Below are positions 10,523-19,465 of a stretch of 64,000 nucleotides of DNA, piece after piece; within the stretch, counting starts at the first letter, position 1, and every line of letters starts with the position of its first letter. The notes beneath the pieces were generated by a model. That model ran no database searches. It saw only the letters and a list, made by a program, of their open reading frames with translations, and was not told the origin of the DNA. The DNA comes from Telluria aromaticivorans. GTDB taxonomy: Bacteria > Pseudomonadota > Gammaproteobacteria > Burkholderiales > Burkholderiaceae_D. Made by a program: the position numbers and the translations under genes. The stretch spans positions 124,001-188,000 of the forward strand of contig NZ_JABAIV010000002.1 in NCBI RefSeq assembly GCF_013003915.1, read 5' to 3'.

Positions 10523-10601
10523 TGGGCCCCGGCCTGCGCCGGGGCGACGGGCACATGTTGTTGGCCTCAAAACCGTCGCTCCCGCGCAGGCGGGAGCCCA
10601 A
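10523..10601. repeat. inverted repeat pair of a second intergenic family (copy A)
   Basis: Left arm begins TGGGCCCCGGCCTGCGCCGG and ends GCGACGG; the right arm on the minus strand begins TTGGGCTCCCGCCTGCGC and ends GCGACGG. Each arm is itself a palindrome. It is related to the pair at 22576-22680 and to a GC-rich palindrome family common in proteobacteria. It lies just after hexR and may serve as a transcript-end structure. Confidence 0.7.
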
Positions 10602-10678
10602 TCTTGATTGAGCAGCCGCGGCGTTGAAAATGCCGCAGGTGTAAAATACCCGGTTTCCAAAGCATCCCGGGCTCCGCC

Positions 10679-11179
10679 ATGCATATCAATCCAGAACGCA
10701 GCACCCGTCCCGACTACGCCCTGCTGGAGCGCCAGGTCGAGAGCGTCCTTGAAGGCGAGCGTAGCCTGATGGCGAACGCCGCACAGTTTTCCGCCCTCGT
10801 CTACGACACGCTGTCCGAGCTGAACTGGGCCGGTTTCTATTTCACCGTGCCGGCCCGCAAGGGCGACGGCCAGGACCTGCTGGTCGGCCCCTTCCAGGGC
10901 AAGCCGGCCTGCGCCCGCATTCCGTTTGGGCGCGGCGTCTGCGGCACGACCGCGGTGGAGCGCAAGACCATCGTGGTCGCCGACGTGCACGCCTTTCCCG
11001 GCCATATCGCCTGCGATTCGGCCTCGAATTCGGAGATCGTGATCCCGCTGATCAAGGATGGCGAAGTCGTTGGCGTGTTCGATATCGACAGCCCGGTGCT
11101 GGACCGGTTTTCGGACGAAGACCGTGAAGGGCTGGAGCGCATGATTGCCGCATTCCTCGACGGCACAGACTTCTCGTAA
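10679..11179 (+). CDS. msrC: free methionine-(R)-sulfoxide reductase (GAF domain)
   Basis: 166 residues, a single GAF domain. The three redox cysteines are at residues 78, 88 and 112 (KPACARIPF, GRGVCGTTA, HIACDSASNSEIV), with the same 10- and 24-residue spacing as Cys84/94/118 of the E. coli fRMsr protein. The enzyme reduces free methionine-R-sulfoxide using thioredoxin. It stands alone between hexR and transaldolase. The symbol msrC (YebR) is used by homology. Confidence 0.88.
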   Translation: MHINPERSTRPDYALLERQVESVLEGERSLMANAAQFSALVYDTLSELNWAGFYFTVPARKGDGQDLLVGPFQGKPACARIPFGRGVCGTTAVERKTIVVADVHAFPGHIACDSASNSEIVIPLIKDGEVVGVFDIDSPVLDRFSDEDREGLERMIAAFLDGTDFS

Positions 11180-11181
11180 CC

Positions 11182-11292
11182 CGTAGGGTGGGCAAGTCCC
11201 TTGCCCACGCGTGCAAATCACGGTGCTGCAGCCAGTGCGGCGGTTCATATTGAGCTATCACCGCGCGGGCGGGAGACCCGCCCACCCTACGA
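11182..11292. repeat. BIME-like repeat pair 3 (CGTAGGGTGGGC family)
   Basis: Left arm CGTAGGGTGGGCAAG... ends CGCGTGCAAATCAC; right arm (minus strand) begins CGTAGGGTGGGCGGG and ends GCGCGGTGATAG. Different tails on the two arms, as in pair 1. It lies between the msrC-type gene and tal, ending 30 bases before the tal start. Confidence 0.85.
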
Positions 11293-11321
11293 AAAACATT
11301 CACTCTTATAGTAGCCAAGCC

Positions 11322-12251
11322 ATGAACCAACTCGAACAACTCAAGCAATACACCACCGTCGTCGCCGACACCGGCGACTTCCAGTCGATCAAGGCCTACA
11401 CGCCGCAGGATGCGACCACCAACCCGTCGCTGATCCTGAAGGCCGTGCAGAAGCCGGAGTACCGCCCGCTGCTGGAAAAGGCGATCGCCGATGCGCCGCA
11501 CGCGAGCATCGATGAAATCGTCGACAACCTCCTGATCGGTTTCGGCGTCGAGATCCTGAAGTTCGTGCCGGGCCGCGTCTCGACCGAGATCGATGCCGCG
11601 CTGTCGTTCGATACCGAAGCCACCGTGGCCAAGGGCCGCGAACTGATCGCCCTGTACGAAAAGGCCGGCGTCTCGCGCGAGCGCGTGCTGATCAAGATCG
11701 CCTCGACCTGGGAAGGCATCCGCGCCGCCGAGGTCCTGGAAAAGGAAGGCATCCACTGCAACCTGACCCTGCTGTTCTCGCTGTGCCAGGCGATCGCCTG
11801 CGCCGACGCCGGCGTGCAGCTGATCTCGCCGTTCGTGGGCCGCATCTATGACTGGTACAAGAAATCGACCGGCACCGACTACCAGGGCGCGGACGATCCG
11901 GGCGTACAGTCGGTCAAGCGTATTTACCAGTACTACCGCACTTTCGGCTACAAGACCGAAGTAATGGGCGCGAGCTTCCGCAACACCTCGCAGATCCAGG
12001 AACTGGCCGGCTGCGACCTCTTGACCATCTCGCCGGACCTGCTGCAGAAGCTGGCCGACAGCGATGCCCCGCTCGAGCGCAAGCTGGTCGCCGAGGCGCA
12101 GGCCGGCCTCGAGAAGATCACGATGGATGAAAAAACCTTCCGCTTCATGCTGAACGAAGACGCGATGGGCACCGAGAAGCTGGCCGAAGGCATCCGCGCT
12201 TTTGTTGCCGACTCGATCAAGCTCAAGCAGATGATCGCAACGATGCGTTAA
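11322..12251 (+). CDS. tal: transaldolase
   Basis: 309 residues, class I transaldolase (TalB size). It transfers a dihydroxyacetone unit between sedoheptulose-7-phosphate and glyceraldehyde-3-phosphate in the non-oxidative pentose phosphate pathway. The Schiff-base lysine is in [12 protein letters not shown] at residue 125; the signature [10 protein letters not shown] is near residue 32. I chose the ATG at 11322 because the longer in-frame extension runs through the repeat upstream and does not resemble the family. A clear terminator follows. Confidence 0.96.
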   Translation: MNQLEQLKQYTTVVADTGDFQSIKAYTPQDATTNPSLILKAVQKPEYRPLLEKAIADAPHASIDEIVDNLLIGFGVEILKFVPGRVSTEIDAALSFDTEATVAKGRELIALYEKAGVSRERVLIKIASTWEGIRAAEVLEKEGIHCNLTLLFSLCQAIACADAGVQLISPFVGRIYDWYKKSTGTDYQGADDPGVQSVKRIYQYYRTFGYKTEVMGASFRNTSQIQELAGCDLLTISPDLLQKLADSDAPLERKLVAEAQAGLEKITMDEKTFRFMLNEDAMGTEKLAEGIRAFVADSIKLKQMIATMR

Positions 12252-12274
12252 GCAAAACGCATGCAGTAAATACA

Positions 12275-12303
12275 AAAGCGCGCCATGGGCGCGCTTTCTT
12301 TTT
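12275..12303 (+). terminator. rho-independent terminator of tal
   Basis: Stem AAAGCGCGCC, loop ATG, stem GGCGCGCTTT, followed by a T-rich run (CTTTTT). It begins 24 bases after the tal stop and is the best intrinsic terminator in the first 20 kb. Confidence 0.9.
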
Positions 12304-12309
12304 GGGGTT

Positions 12310-12420
12310 CGTAGGGTGGGCGGATTCCGCCCACGCGGTGATAGTTGTGACATGAACCGCCGCACGGGGTGCAGCACCGTCACTTGAACGCGCGGGCGGG
12401 AGGACCCGCCCACCCTACGA
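12310..12420. repeat. BIME-like repeat pair 4 (CGTAGGGTGGGC family)
   Basis: Left arm ends ACGCGGTGATAG; right arm (minus strand) ends GCGCGTTCAAGTGAC, so tails are swapped relative to pairs 1 and 3. Fills the gap between the tal terminator and the end of the convergent tetR gene. Confidence 0.85.
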
Positions 12421-12425
12421 AACCA

Positions 12426-13043
12426 TCAGCAGTTGCGCAACCCCGACAAATACGTATCCATCACCGCCCCGCCCAGTTCCACCAGGTCGTAGGCATCGGT
12501 ATCGAACAGCCAGTTGCGGATCAGGCCATCCATGATGATCCACATGCCATTGGCCACCGTCACGGGATCGAGATCCTGCCGCACGCTGCCCAGCGCCTTG
12601 GCCTGCTTCAGGCGTGTTTCGACCCGCTGCATCCAGATCAGCTGCTTCTCGCGCCGCCCCTCGCGCATGACGACGGCATCGGCCACGAATTCCATCTTGA
12701 GCGTGACGATCTCGAACACGCGGCGTGCTTTCGGATCGCTGGCCGTGACCCGCAGCACCGTCATCACGTACTCGCGCAAATCCTGCATCGGATCGCCGCC
12801 TTCATTGGTATCGAGCAGCAGCATGGCTTCTTCCAGCGGCATCTTGGCCCGCTCCATCATGGCCTGCAGGAGGGCGCCCTTGTCGAGGAAATGCCAGTAA
12901 ATCGCGCCGCGCGTCACGCCAGCTTCGCTGGCAATATGCTGTAAAGTTGTCCGTGAAACGCCTTGCTCGGCGAACAATTTTTCAGCGGCGTCCAGGATGC
13001 TGTCTCGGGTCGCGGCAGCTTCCGCCTTGGTTTTACGTGCCAT
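12426..13043 (-). CDS. TetR family repressor of the adjacent RND efflux pump (AcrR/TtgR-like)
   Basis: 205 residues. The N-terminal TetR helix-turn-helix (about residues 12-58; GVSRTTLQHIASEAGVTRGAIYWHF) closely follows the AcrR/TtgR/MexR-type repressors, and the C-terminal helices form the ligand domain. It is transcribed away from the efflux operon with 142 bases between starts, where an AcrR-like palindrome lies (13085-13108). The likely role is drug- or metabolite-responsive repression of the pump and of itself. The ligand is unknown. Confidence 0.9.
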   Translation of the reverse strand: MARKTKAEAAATRDSILDAAEKLFAEQGVSRTTLQHIASEAGVTRGAIYWHFLDKGALLQAMMERAKMPLEEAMLLLDTNEGGDPMQDLREYVMTVLRVTASDPKARRVFEIVTLKMEFVADAVVMREGRREKQLIWMQRVETRLKQAKALGSVRQDLDPVTVANGMWIIMDGLIRNWLFDTDAYDLVELGGAVMDTYLSGLRNC

Positions 13044-13084
13044 TTTTTTCCTTGCCCTTCATTTGAAGGCTACCTCAAACATTA

Positions 13085-13108
13085 AACATACAACCGTGAT
13101 AGTATATA
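13085..13108. promoter_or_regulatory. predicted AcrR/TtgR-type operator
   Basis: A 24-bp imperfect palindrome with half-sites ACATAC and GTATAT around an ACCGTGAT core. Aligned by eye with the E. coli AcrR operator it agrees at about 17 of 24 positions, including the ACATACA half and the GTGA centre. It lies in the divergent region between the tetR gene and the pump operon, where such a repressor would act on both. Confidence 0.65.
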
Positions 13109-13185
13109 AAACTGCTCGTAATAGCCAGTGACGATTCGTATGGTGTGGAAATGCCCGCATACGTTTGTCCAATCAACAAACCAGA

Positions 13186-14415
13186 ATGAAAGCACACGTA
13201 ATGCGCTCACACCACTCTACCCTGCCGCTCACCCGGATCGCCGCTGCCACCCTGGTGGCCGCCGCCCTGCTGTCGGCCTGCGGCAAGAAAGATGCAGCCC
13301 CGGCCGCCGGCGGCCCCGGGGGAGGCATGCCGGCGCCGGAAGTCGGCGTCATCACCACCAAATTCGAATCGGTCGCCCTGCAGACGGAATTGCCGGCCCG
13401 CGCCGAGCCGGTGCGTACCGCCCAGGTCCGTGCCCGCGTCAACGGCGTGGTGCTCAAGCGCCTGTTCACCGAGGGTAGCGAGGTCAGGGAAGGACAGTCG
13501 CTGTTCCAGATCGATCCGGCTCCTTACCAGGCGCAAGTGGCTGCGGCACAGGCCGATCTTGGCCGCGCCCAGGCCAGCCTGACCCAGGCCGCGTCGCTGG
13601 CCGAGCGCTACAAGCCGCTGGTCGAGGCCAACGCCATCAGCAAGCTGGAATACACCAACGCCGTCGCCGCGCAGAAGCAGGCCGAGGCTGCGGTGGCGGC
13701 CTCGCGCGCCCAGGTGCGCATCGCCCAGATCAACTCGGGCTACGCCAACGTCAATGCACCGATCTCGGGCCGCATCGGCCGTGCGCTGGTGACCGAAGGC
13801 GCACTCGTCTCCGCGGCTGAAGCGACCCAGATGGCGCTGATCCAGCAGAACAACCCGATGTACCTGAACATCACCCAGTCGGCCACCCAACTGCAGCGCC
13901 TGCGCAAGCAAGCGGGCGGCGGCGCCAAAGACGCGCCGGTCACCGTGATGCTCGACGACGGCACCGAATTGCCGACCCGCGGCCGCCTGCTGTTCTCGGA
14001 CGTCACCGTCGACCCGGGAACCGGCCAGGTTACCTTGCGCGCGACGGTCCCGAATCCGGACAACGCCCTGCTGCCGGGCCAGTACGTGCGCGTGCGCCTG
14101 GCGCAGGCCCAGGTACCGAACGGCATCATCGTGCCGCAGCAGGCCGTCACCCGCGGCGGCGCCCAGGGCGACACCCTGATGGTGGTCGGCGCCGACAACA
14201 AGCCGACCCCGCGCACCGTCAAGATCGGTTCGCAGCAAGGCGCCAGCTGGGTCGTCACCGAAGGCCTGAAAGAAGGCGAACGCGTGATGGTCGACGGCTT
14301 CCAGAAACTCCAGATGCTTCCGCCGGGTACCCCGGTCAAGGTGGTGCCGTGGGCTCCGGGCACTGCCGCACCGGCCGCCGGCTCCGGCGCAACAGTATCC
14401 GCCGCCGCACGCTAA
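13186..14415 (+). CDS. RND efflux periplasmic adaptor lipoprotein (AcrA/MexA type)
   Basis: 409 residues from the chosen ATG. A lipoprotein signal ends at LLSAC with the acylated cysteine at residue 32. It is followed by the membrane-fusion barrel-sandwich (VRARVNGVVLKRLFTEGSEV and later NAPISGRIGRALVTEGALV), a helical hairpin at about 105-165, and beta-barrel and membrane-proximal domains. It bridges the RND pump and the outer membrane channel. The frame opens 21 bases earlier at a TTG, but the ATG at 13186 gives a standard signal peptide; an ATG at 13201 is also possible. Confidence 0.94.
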   Translation: MKAHVMRSHHSTLPLTRIAAATLVAAALLSACGKKDAAPAAGGPGGGMPAPEVGVITTKFESVALQTELPARAEPVRTAQVRARVNGVVLKRLFTEGSEVREGQSLFQIDPAPYQAQVAAAQADLGRAQASLTQAASLAERYKPLVEANAISKLEYTNAVAAQKQAEAAVAASRAQVRIAQINSGYANVNAPISGRIGRALVTEGALVSAAEATQMALIQQNNPMYLNITQSATQLQRLRKQAGGGAKDAPVTVMLDDGTELPTRGRLLFSDVTVDPGTGQVTLRATVPNPDNALLPGQYVRVRLAQAQVPNGIIVPQQAVTRGGAQGDTLMVVGADNKPTPRTVKIGSQQGASWVVTEGLKEGERVMVDGFQKLQMLPPGTPVKVVPWAPGTAAPAAGSGATVSAAAR

Positions 14416-14442
14416 GCGCCAGCAACAAGAACAGGATTTAAC

Positions 14443-17400
14443 ATGGCACGTTTCTTTATTGACCGCCCAATTTTTGCCTGGGTGATCGCGCTGTTCATCA
14501 TGGTGATCGGCGGCGTCTCGATCACCCAGCTCCCGATCGCACAGTATCCGAACGTGGCACCGCCATCGATCGTGATCAATGCCGCCTATCCGGGCGCATC
14601 GGCCCAGACCCTGGAAGACTCGGTCATCTCCGTCATCGAACGCGAGATGAACGGCTCCCCGGGCCTGATCTACATGGAATCGAGCAGCTCGGCCAACGGC
14701 AGCGGCTCGATTACCCTCACTTTCGAGACCGGCACCAACCCGGACCTGGCGCAGGTGGATGTCCAGAACCGCCTGGCGCGCGCCACCCCGCGCCTGCCGC
14801 AGGCGGTGAACCAGCAGGGCGTGCGCGTCGACAAGGTGCGCGCCAACTTCCTGCTGTTTACCATCCTGTCGTCCAGCGACCCGAAATGGGACCCGATCGC
14901 GCTGGGCGACTACGCTTCGCGCACGGTCCTGCCCGAGATCCAGCGCATCAAGGGCGTGGGCACCGCGCAGCTGTTCGGCACCGAGCGCGCGATGCGCATC
15001 TGGATCGACCCGGCCAAGCTGGTGGGCTTCCGCCTGTCGCCAGCCGACGTCAATAACGCGATCCGCAGCCAGAATGCCCAGGTGGCATCGGGCACCATCG
15101 GCGAACTGCCGCTGGCGCAGGGCCAGGAAATCAGCGCTACCGTGGTCGTCACCGGCCAGCTCACCACCGCCGAACAATTCGGCAACGTCGTGCTGCGCGC
15201 GAACCCGGATGGTTCCACCGTGCGCCTGAAGGACGTGGCCCGCATCGAGATCGGCGGCCAGAGCTATTCCACTTCGGCGCGCCTGAACGGCAAGCCGTCC
15301 ACCGGCATCGGCGTGCAGCTGGCGCCTAGCGGCAATGCGCTGGAAACCGCGCGCCTGGTGCGCGAGCGCATGGAAGAACTGTCGAAGTTCTTCCCGCCCG
15401 GGATGAAGGCCACCGTGCCTTTCGACAGCTCGAAGTTCATCGACATCTCGATCGAGCAGGTGCTGCATACCCTGATCGAAGCGATCGTGCTGGTGTTCCT
15501 GGTGATGTATTTGTTCCTGCAGAACTTCCGCTACACGATCATCCCGACCATCGTGGTACCGGTGGCGCTTCTCGGCTCGCTGGCGACCCTGCTGGCGCTG
15601 GGCTATTCGATCAACGTGCTGACCATGTTCGGCATGGTGCTGGTGATCGGTATCGTGGTCGACGATGCCATCGTGGTGGTCGAGAACGTCGAGCGCATCA
15701 TGAGCGAAGAAGGCTTGAGCCCATTGCTGGCGACCCGCAAAGCCATGGGCCAGATCTCGGGCGCCATCATCGGCGTGACCGTGGTGCTGATGTCGGTGTT
15801 CGTGCCGCTGGCCTTCTTCGGCGGCGCGGTGGGTAACATCTACCGCCAGTTCGCGGTGGTCATGGTGTCCTCGATCGCCTTCTCGGCCTTCCTCGCGCTG
15901 TCCCTGACCCCGGCGCTGTGCGCGCACCTGCTCAAGCCGGTCGAAGCGGGCCACCACCACGAGAAGAAAGGCTTCTTCGGCTGGTTCAACCGCCGCTTCA
16001 GCCGCACCGCCAAGGGCTATGAAGGCTGGGTCGGCAAGATCATCCGCGGATCAAGCCGTGCGCTGGTGGCCTTCGTCCTGATCGTCGGCGTGGTCGGCCT
16101 GCTGTTCGCCCGCATGCCGAATTCCTTCCTGCCGAACGAAGACCAGGGCTATGTGATCGCCAACATCCAGTTGCCGCCGGGCGCCACGCTCGAGCGCACC
16201 AACGAGGTGATGCGCACCGCCGAAACCTTCATCATGAAGCAACCGGAAGTGGCCAACATGGTCAGCGTGCTGGGCTTCTCGTTCTCGGGCGCCGGCCAGA
16301 ACATGGCGCTGGCCTTCATCCCGCTGAAGGACTGGAGCGAGCGCAAGGGACCCGATTCAAGCGCCCAGTCAGTGGCCAACCGCATCATGGGCGGCCTGTC
16401 CGGCGTGCGTGACGCGTTCATCTTCGCCCTGTCGCCGCCGCCTATTCCCGAACTGGGACGCGGCACCGGCTTCACCTTCCGCCTGCAGGACCGCGGCGGC
16501 GCCGGCCACAATGCCCTGCTGGCGGCACGCAACCAGCTGCTCGGCATGGCCTCGCAAAGCCCGGTGCTGGCCGGCGTGCGTCCGGAAGGCCTGGAAGACG
16601 CGCCGCAGGTGATGCTCGACATCGACCGCGACAAGGCGCAAGCCCTGGGCGTGAGCTTCGAGTCGATCAACAGCGCGATCTCCACCGCCCTCGGTTCGTC
16701 GTACGTGAACGACTTCCCGAACGCCGGCCGCCTGCAGCGCGTCGTGGTGCAGGCCGAAGCCAGCGCCCGCATGCAGCCGGACGATTTGCTGGAGCTCAAT
16801 GCGCTCAACACGCAAGGCCAGCCGGTACCGCTGTCGTCGTTCGCCTCCACCCGCTGGGTGACCGGCCCGATGCAGACCATCCGCTACAACGGCTATCCGG
16901 CGATGAGCATCGCGGGCGACGCCAAGCCTGGCTATTCGACCGGCGACGCGATGGCCGAGATGGAGAAGCTGGCAGCCAAGCTGCCGCAGGGCTTCGCCTT
17001 CGAGTGGACCGGCCAGTCGCGCGAAGAGGCGCAGTCCGGTTCGACCATGGGCATCCTGATGGCCTTCTCGATGCTGGCGATCTTCCTGGCGCTGGCGGCC
17101 CTGTACGAAAGCTGGTCGATCCCGGTGGCGGTGCTGCTGGTGGTGCCGCTCGGTATCCTGGGCGCGATCCTGGCGGCCATGATGCGCGGCTACCCGAACG
17201 ACGTGTACTTCAAGATCGGCCTGGTGACCATCATCGGCCTGGCGGCGAAGAACGCGGTGCTGATCATCGAGTTCGCGAAAGACCTGCAGGCGCAGGGACG
17301 CTCGCCGATGGAAGCGGCAATCGAAGCGGCGCACCTGCGTTTCCGCCCGATCATCATGACCTCGCTGGCCTTCATCCTCGGCGTGCTGCCGCTGGTGATC

Positions 17401-17607
17401 GCAGGCGGCGCCGGCTCGGCATCGCAGCGCGCCATCGGTACCGGCGTGATGGGCGGTATGATTACGGCTACCACGCTGGGCGTGCTGTTCGTGCCGATGT
17501 TCTTCGTGGTGGTGCGCAAGCTGTTCAAGGGCAGCGAGCGCCAGCGCAAGAAGTACGCACATGAAGAAGAAGCTGCAGCCGTAGCGGCAGTTCACGAAAA
17601 AATATGA
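14443..17607 (+). CDS. RND multidrug efflux transporter, HAE-1 family (AcrB/MexB type)
   Basis: 1054 residues, full length. It begins with the classical MARFFIDRPIFAWVIALFIM and PIAQYPNVAPP, and has twelve expected membrane segments in two groups. The proton-relay aspartate pair is in GIVVDDAIVVVENVER (about residue 405-410) and the matching lysine region in GLAAKNAVLIIEFAKD (about 935). It is a proton-driven exporter of hydrophobic or amphiphilic compounds working with the neighbouring adaptor and channel. A linker rich in His/Lys (GHHHEKKGFF) lies at about 505. Confidence 0.96.
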   Translation: MARFFIDRPIFAWVIALFIMVIGGVSITQLPIAQYPNVAPPSIVINAAYPGASAQTLEDSVISVIEREMNGSPGLIYMESSSSANGSGSITLTFETGTNPDLAQVDVQNRLARATPRLPQAVNQQGVRVDKVRANFLLFTILSSSDPKWDPIALGDYASRTVLPEIQRIKGVGTAQLFGTERAMRIWIDPAKLVGFRLSPADVNNAIRSQNAQVASGTIGELPLAQGQEISATVVVTGQLTTAEQFGNVVLRANPDGSTVRLKDVARIEIGGQSYSTSARLNGKPSTGIGVQLAPSGNALETARLVRERMEELSKFFPPGMKATVPFDSSKFIDISIEQVLHTLIEAIVLVFLVMYLFLQNFRYTIIPTIVVPVALLGSLATLLALGYSINVLTMFGMVLVIGIVVDDAIVVVENVERIMSEEGLSPLLATRKAMGQISGAIIGVTVVLMSVFVPLAFFGGAVGNIYRQFAVVMVSSIAFSAFLALSLTPALCAHLLKPVEAGHHHEKKGFFGWFNRRFSRTAKGYEGWVGKIIRGSSRALVAFVLIVGVVGLLFARMPNSFLPNEDQGYVIANIQLPPGATLERTNEVMRTAETFIMKQPEVANMVSVLGFSFSGAGQNMALAFIPLKDWSERKGPDSSAQSVANRIMGGLSGVRDAFIFALSPPPIPELGRGTGFTFRLQDRGGAGHNALLAARNQLLGMASQSPVLAGVRPEGLEDAPQVMLDIDRDKAQALGVSFESINSAISTALGSSYVNDFPNAGRLQRVVVQAEASARMQPDDLLELNALNTQGQPVPLSSFASTRWVTGPMQTIRYNGYPAMSIAGDAKPGYSTGDAMAEMEKLAAKLPQGFAFEWTGQSREEAQSGSTMGILMAFSMLAIFLALAALYESWSIPVAVLLVVPLGILGAILAAMMRGYPNDVYFKIGLVTIIGLAAKNAVLIIEFAKDLQAQGRSPMEAAIEAAHLRFRPIIMTSLAFILGVLPLVIAGGAGSASQRAIGTGVMGGMITATTLGVLFVPMFFVVVRKLFKGSERQRKKYAHEEEAAAVAAVHEKI

Positions 17608-19049
17608 TCGCCATGATGAAAAAAAATAATCGACTGGTACGGCTGGCGCCGATGGCGCTGGCACTGACGCTGGCAGGCTGCATGTCGCTGGCGCCGAAAT
17701 ACGAGCGCCCTGCGGCCCCGGTGGCCCAGGCCTTCCCCGAAATGCCGAAACCGGCCAACGCCCCTGCCGCCAGCCTGGCAAACGAGGCGCCGGTCAACCT
17801 GGCCTGGCAACGCTTCTTTAACGATGCCCGCCTGCGCGGCCTGATCGAGCAGGCGCTGACCAACAACCGCGACCTGCGCATCGCAGTCGCCAACATCGAG
17901 CAGGCGCGCGCGCAGTTCCGCATCACCCGCGCCGACCGCCTGCCGACCATCGGCGCCGCGATTACCGGACAGCGCCAGACCACCGGCGAAGATCAGCCGA
18001 TCGACAGCATCTACCAGGCCGGCCTGTCCGTCTCGGCCTTCGAGCTCGATTTGTTCGGCCGCGTGCGCAACCTGTCCGATGCCGCGCTGGCGCAATACCT
18101 GGCCACCGAAGAAGCGCGCAAGACCACCCAGATCAGCCTAATCTCGTCGGTGGCCAACGCCTACCTGCAACTGCTGGCCGACGAGGAACTGCTGGCGATC
18201 ACCCAGCAGGCGCTGGGCACGCGCCAGGAATCCATGCGCCTGACCCAGCTGCGCTTCGATAACGGCGTGGCCTCGCGCCTGGACCTGCAGCAGGCCCGCT
18301 CGCTGGTGGAAACCGCGCTGACCACCCTGGCTGCGCAACAGCGCCAGCGCGCCCAGGACATCAACCTGCTCACGCTGCTGGTGGGCGGATCGATCGACCC
18401 GAACCCGGCCGGCACCACCCTGGCAGCGACCGACCTGCCGGACCTGCCGGCCGGCCTGCCTTCGGACCTGCTGATCAACCGCCCGGACATCCGCTCGGCC
18501 GAACAGGGCCTGATCGCGGCCAACGCCAACATCGGCGCGGCGCGCGCGAACTTCTTCCCGCGCATCACGCTGACCGGCAGCGTCGGCAGCGCCAGCACCG
18601 AACTCTCCGGCCTGTTCAAGAGCGGCACCTTCGGCTGGACCTTCGCGCCGCAGGCGATCCTGCCGATCTTCGACTATGGCCGCAACGTCGCGGTGCTGGG
18701 CTCTGCCAGAGCCGGCCGCGACATCGCGGTGGCGCAGTACGAGCGCTCGATCCAGACCGCCTTCCGCGAAGTGGCCGATGCGCTGGCCGGGCAGTCGACC
18801 TTCAGCGAGCAGCTGCGCGCCCAGCGCGCGGTCGCCGAAGCCGAAGCCGACCGCTTCAACCTGGCCGACCTGCGCTACAAGAACGGCGCAGCCAGCTACC
18901 TCGACCTGCTGGACGCGCAGCGTTCGCTGTTCCAGGCACAGCAGGCGGCGGTGCAGGCGAATCTGCAGCGCTTGCAGAACCAGGTGACCCTGTACCGCGT
19001 GCTGGGTGGCGGGTGGAGTGAGCCGGGGACGCCGGTGGCGGCGCGCTGA
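17604..19049 (+). CDS. outer membrane efflux channel lipoprotein (OprM/NodT family)
   Basis: 481 residues with lipobox TLAGC (Cys at residue 26) and two TolC-type repeats typical of the NodT/OprM family (PEMPKPAN..., LAWQRFFNDARLRGLIEQAL, LLINRPDIRSAEQGLIAANA). The start overlaps the pump stop by 4 bases (ATGA). Starts a few codons later (17613, 17616) are possible. It provides the exit duct of the tripartite pump. An intrinsic terminator follows. Confidence 0.95.
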   Translation: MIAMMKKNNRLVRLAPMALALTLAGCMSLAPKYERPAAPVAQAFPEMPKPANAPAASLANEAPVNLAWQRFFNDARLRGLIEQALTNNRDLRIAVANIEQARAQFRITRADRLPTIGAAITGQRQTTGEDQPIDSIYQAGLSVSAFELDLFGRVRNLSDAALAQYLATEEARKTTQISLISSVANAYLQLLADEELLAITQQALGTRQESMRLTQLRFDNGVASRLDLQQARSLVETALTTLAAQQRQRAQDINLLTLLVGGSIDPNPAGTTLAATDLPDLPAGLPSDLLINRPDIRSAEQGLIAANANIGAARANFFPRITLTGSVGSASTELSGLFKSGTFGWTFAPQAILPIFDYGRNVAVLGSARAGRDIAVAQYERSIQTAFREVADALAGQSTFSEQLRAQRAVAEAEADRFNLADLRYKNGAASYLDLLDAQRSLFQAQQAAVQANLQRLQNQVTLYRVLGGGWSEPGTPVAAR

Positions 19050-19068
19050 GCGTTTCTCGATGATGAAA

Positions 19069-19099
19069 GGCCGGGCTGTTCGCAGTCCGGCTTTTTTTT
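19069..19099 (+). terminator. rho-independent terminator of the efflux operon
   Basis: Stem GCCGGGCTG, loop TTCG, stem CAGTCCGGC (one G-T pair), then eight T residues. Located 20 bases after the channel gene stop. Confidence 0.92.
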
Positions 19100-19124
19100 G
19101 CCTGCATTATCGTGCGCTGCAAAA

Positions 19125-19361
19125 TTGGGCGAGCAAACCCTTATCGCCGGATGGGGCAACATGGACTTCAACGCCCACATGCGCAACACCGCCTATCTCG
19201 ACAAATCCGCCGACGTGCGCATGATGTCGTGACATCGACCGCGGGGCTGGTTCGACCTTCGCCAGCGCAAGCTGACGGTGCCGCCCGCGAACCTGGCCGA
19301 ACCGCTGCGCGCACTCGACCACAGCGACGACTTCCAACTGCTGCCGTACAGCGCGCCCTAA
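19125..19361 (+). pseudogene. decayed acyl-CoA thioesterase (4HBT family) relic
   Basis: The segment at 19161-19229 encodes MDFNAHMRNTAYLDKSADV, the hallmark hot-dog start of a thioesterase family, and then meets a TGA at 19230. Directly after, another frame reads VVTSTAG and, one base later in frame, GWFDLRQRKLTVPP...DDFQLLPYSAP to a TAA at 19359, which is the C-terminal end of the same family. The middle (roughly 80 residues) is missing and an extra G in the GGGG run at 19243-19246 shifts the frame. Upstream codons from a TTG at 19125 read GEQTLIAGWGN, a plausible beginning. Confidence 0.75.
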
Positions 19362-19465
19362 CCCTTCCATCGGGCGCGCTGAATTGAAGCGCGGAATTGA
19401 CGCGGCGGGGCTTTGCCAATCTGGCTACACTGGATGCATCGAAGCCTGAAGGCTGCGTCACTGCC

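Noticed and set aside
13207-15960. A 917-codon open frame on the minus strand opposite the efflux genes
   Set aside because: It is an antisense shadow of GC-rich coding DNA; the plus strand has the clear AcrA and AcrB proteins and the shadow is His/Arg/Gln-rich without any family pattern.
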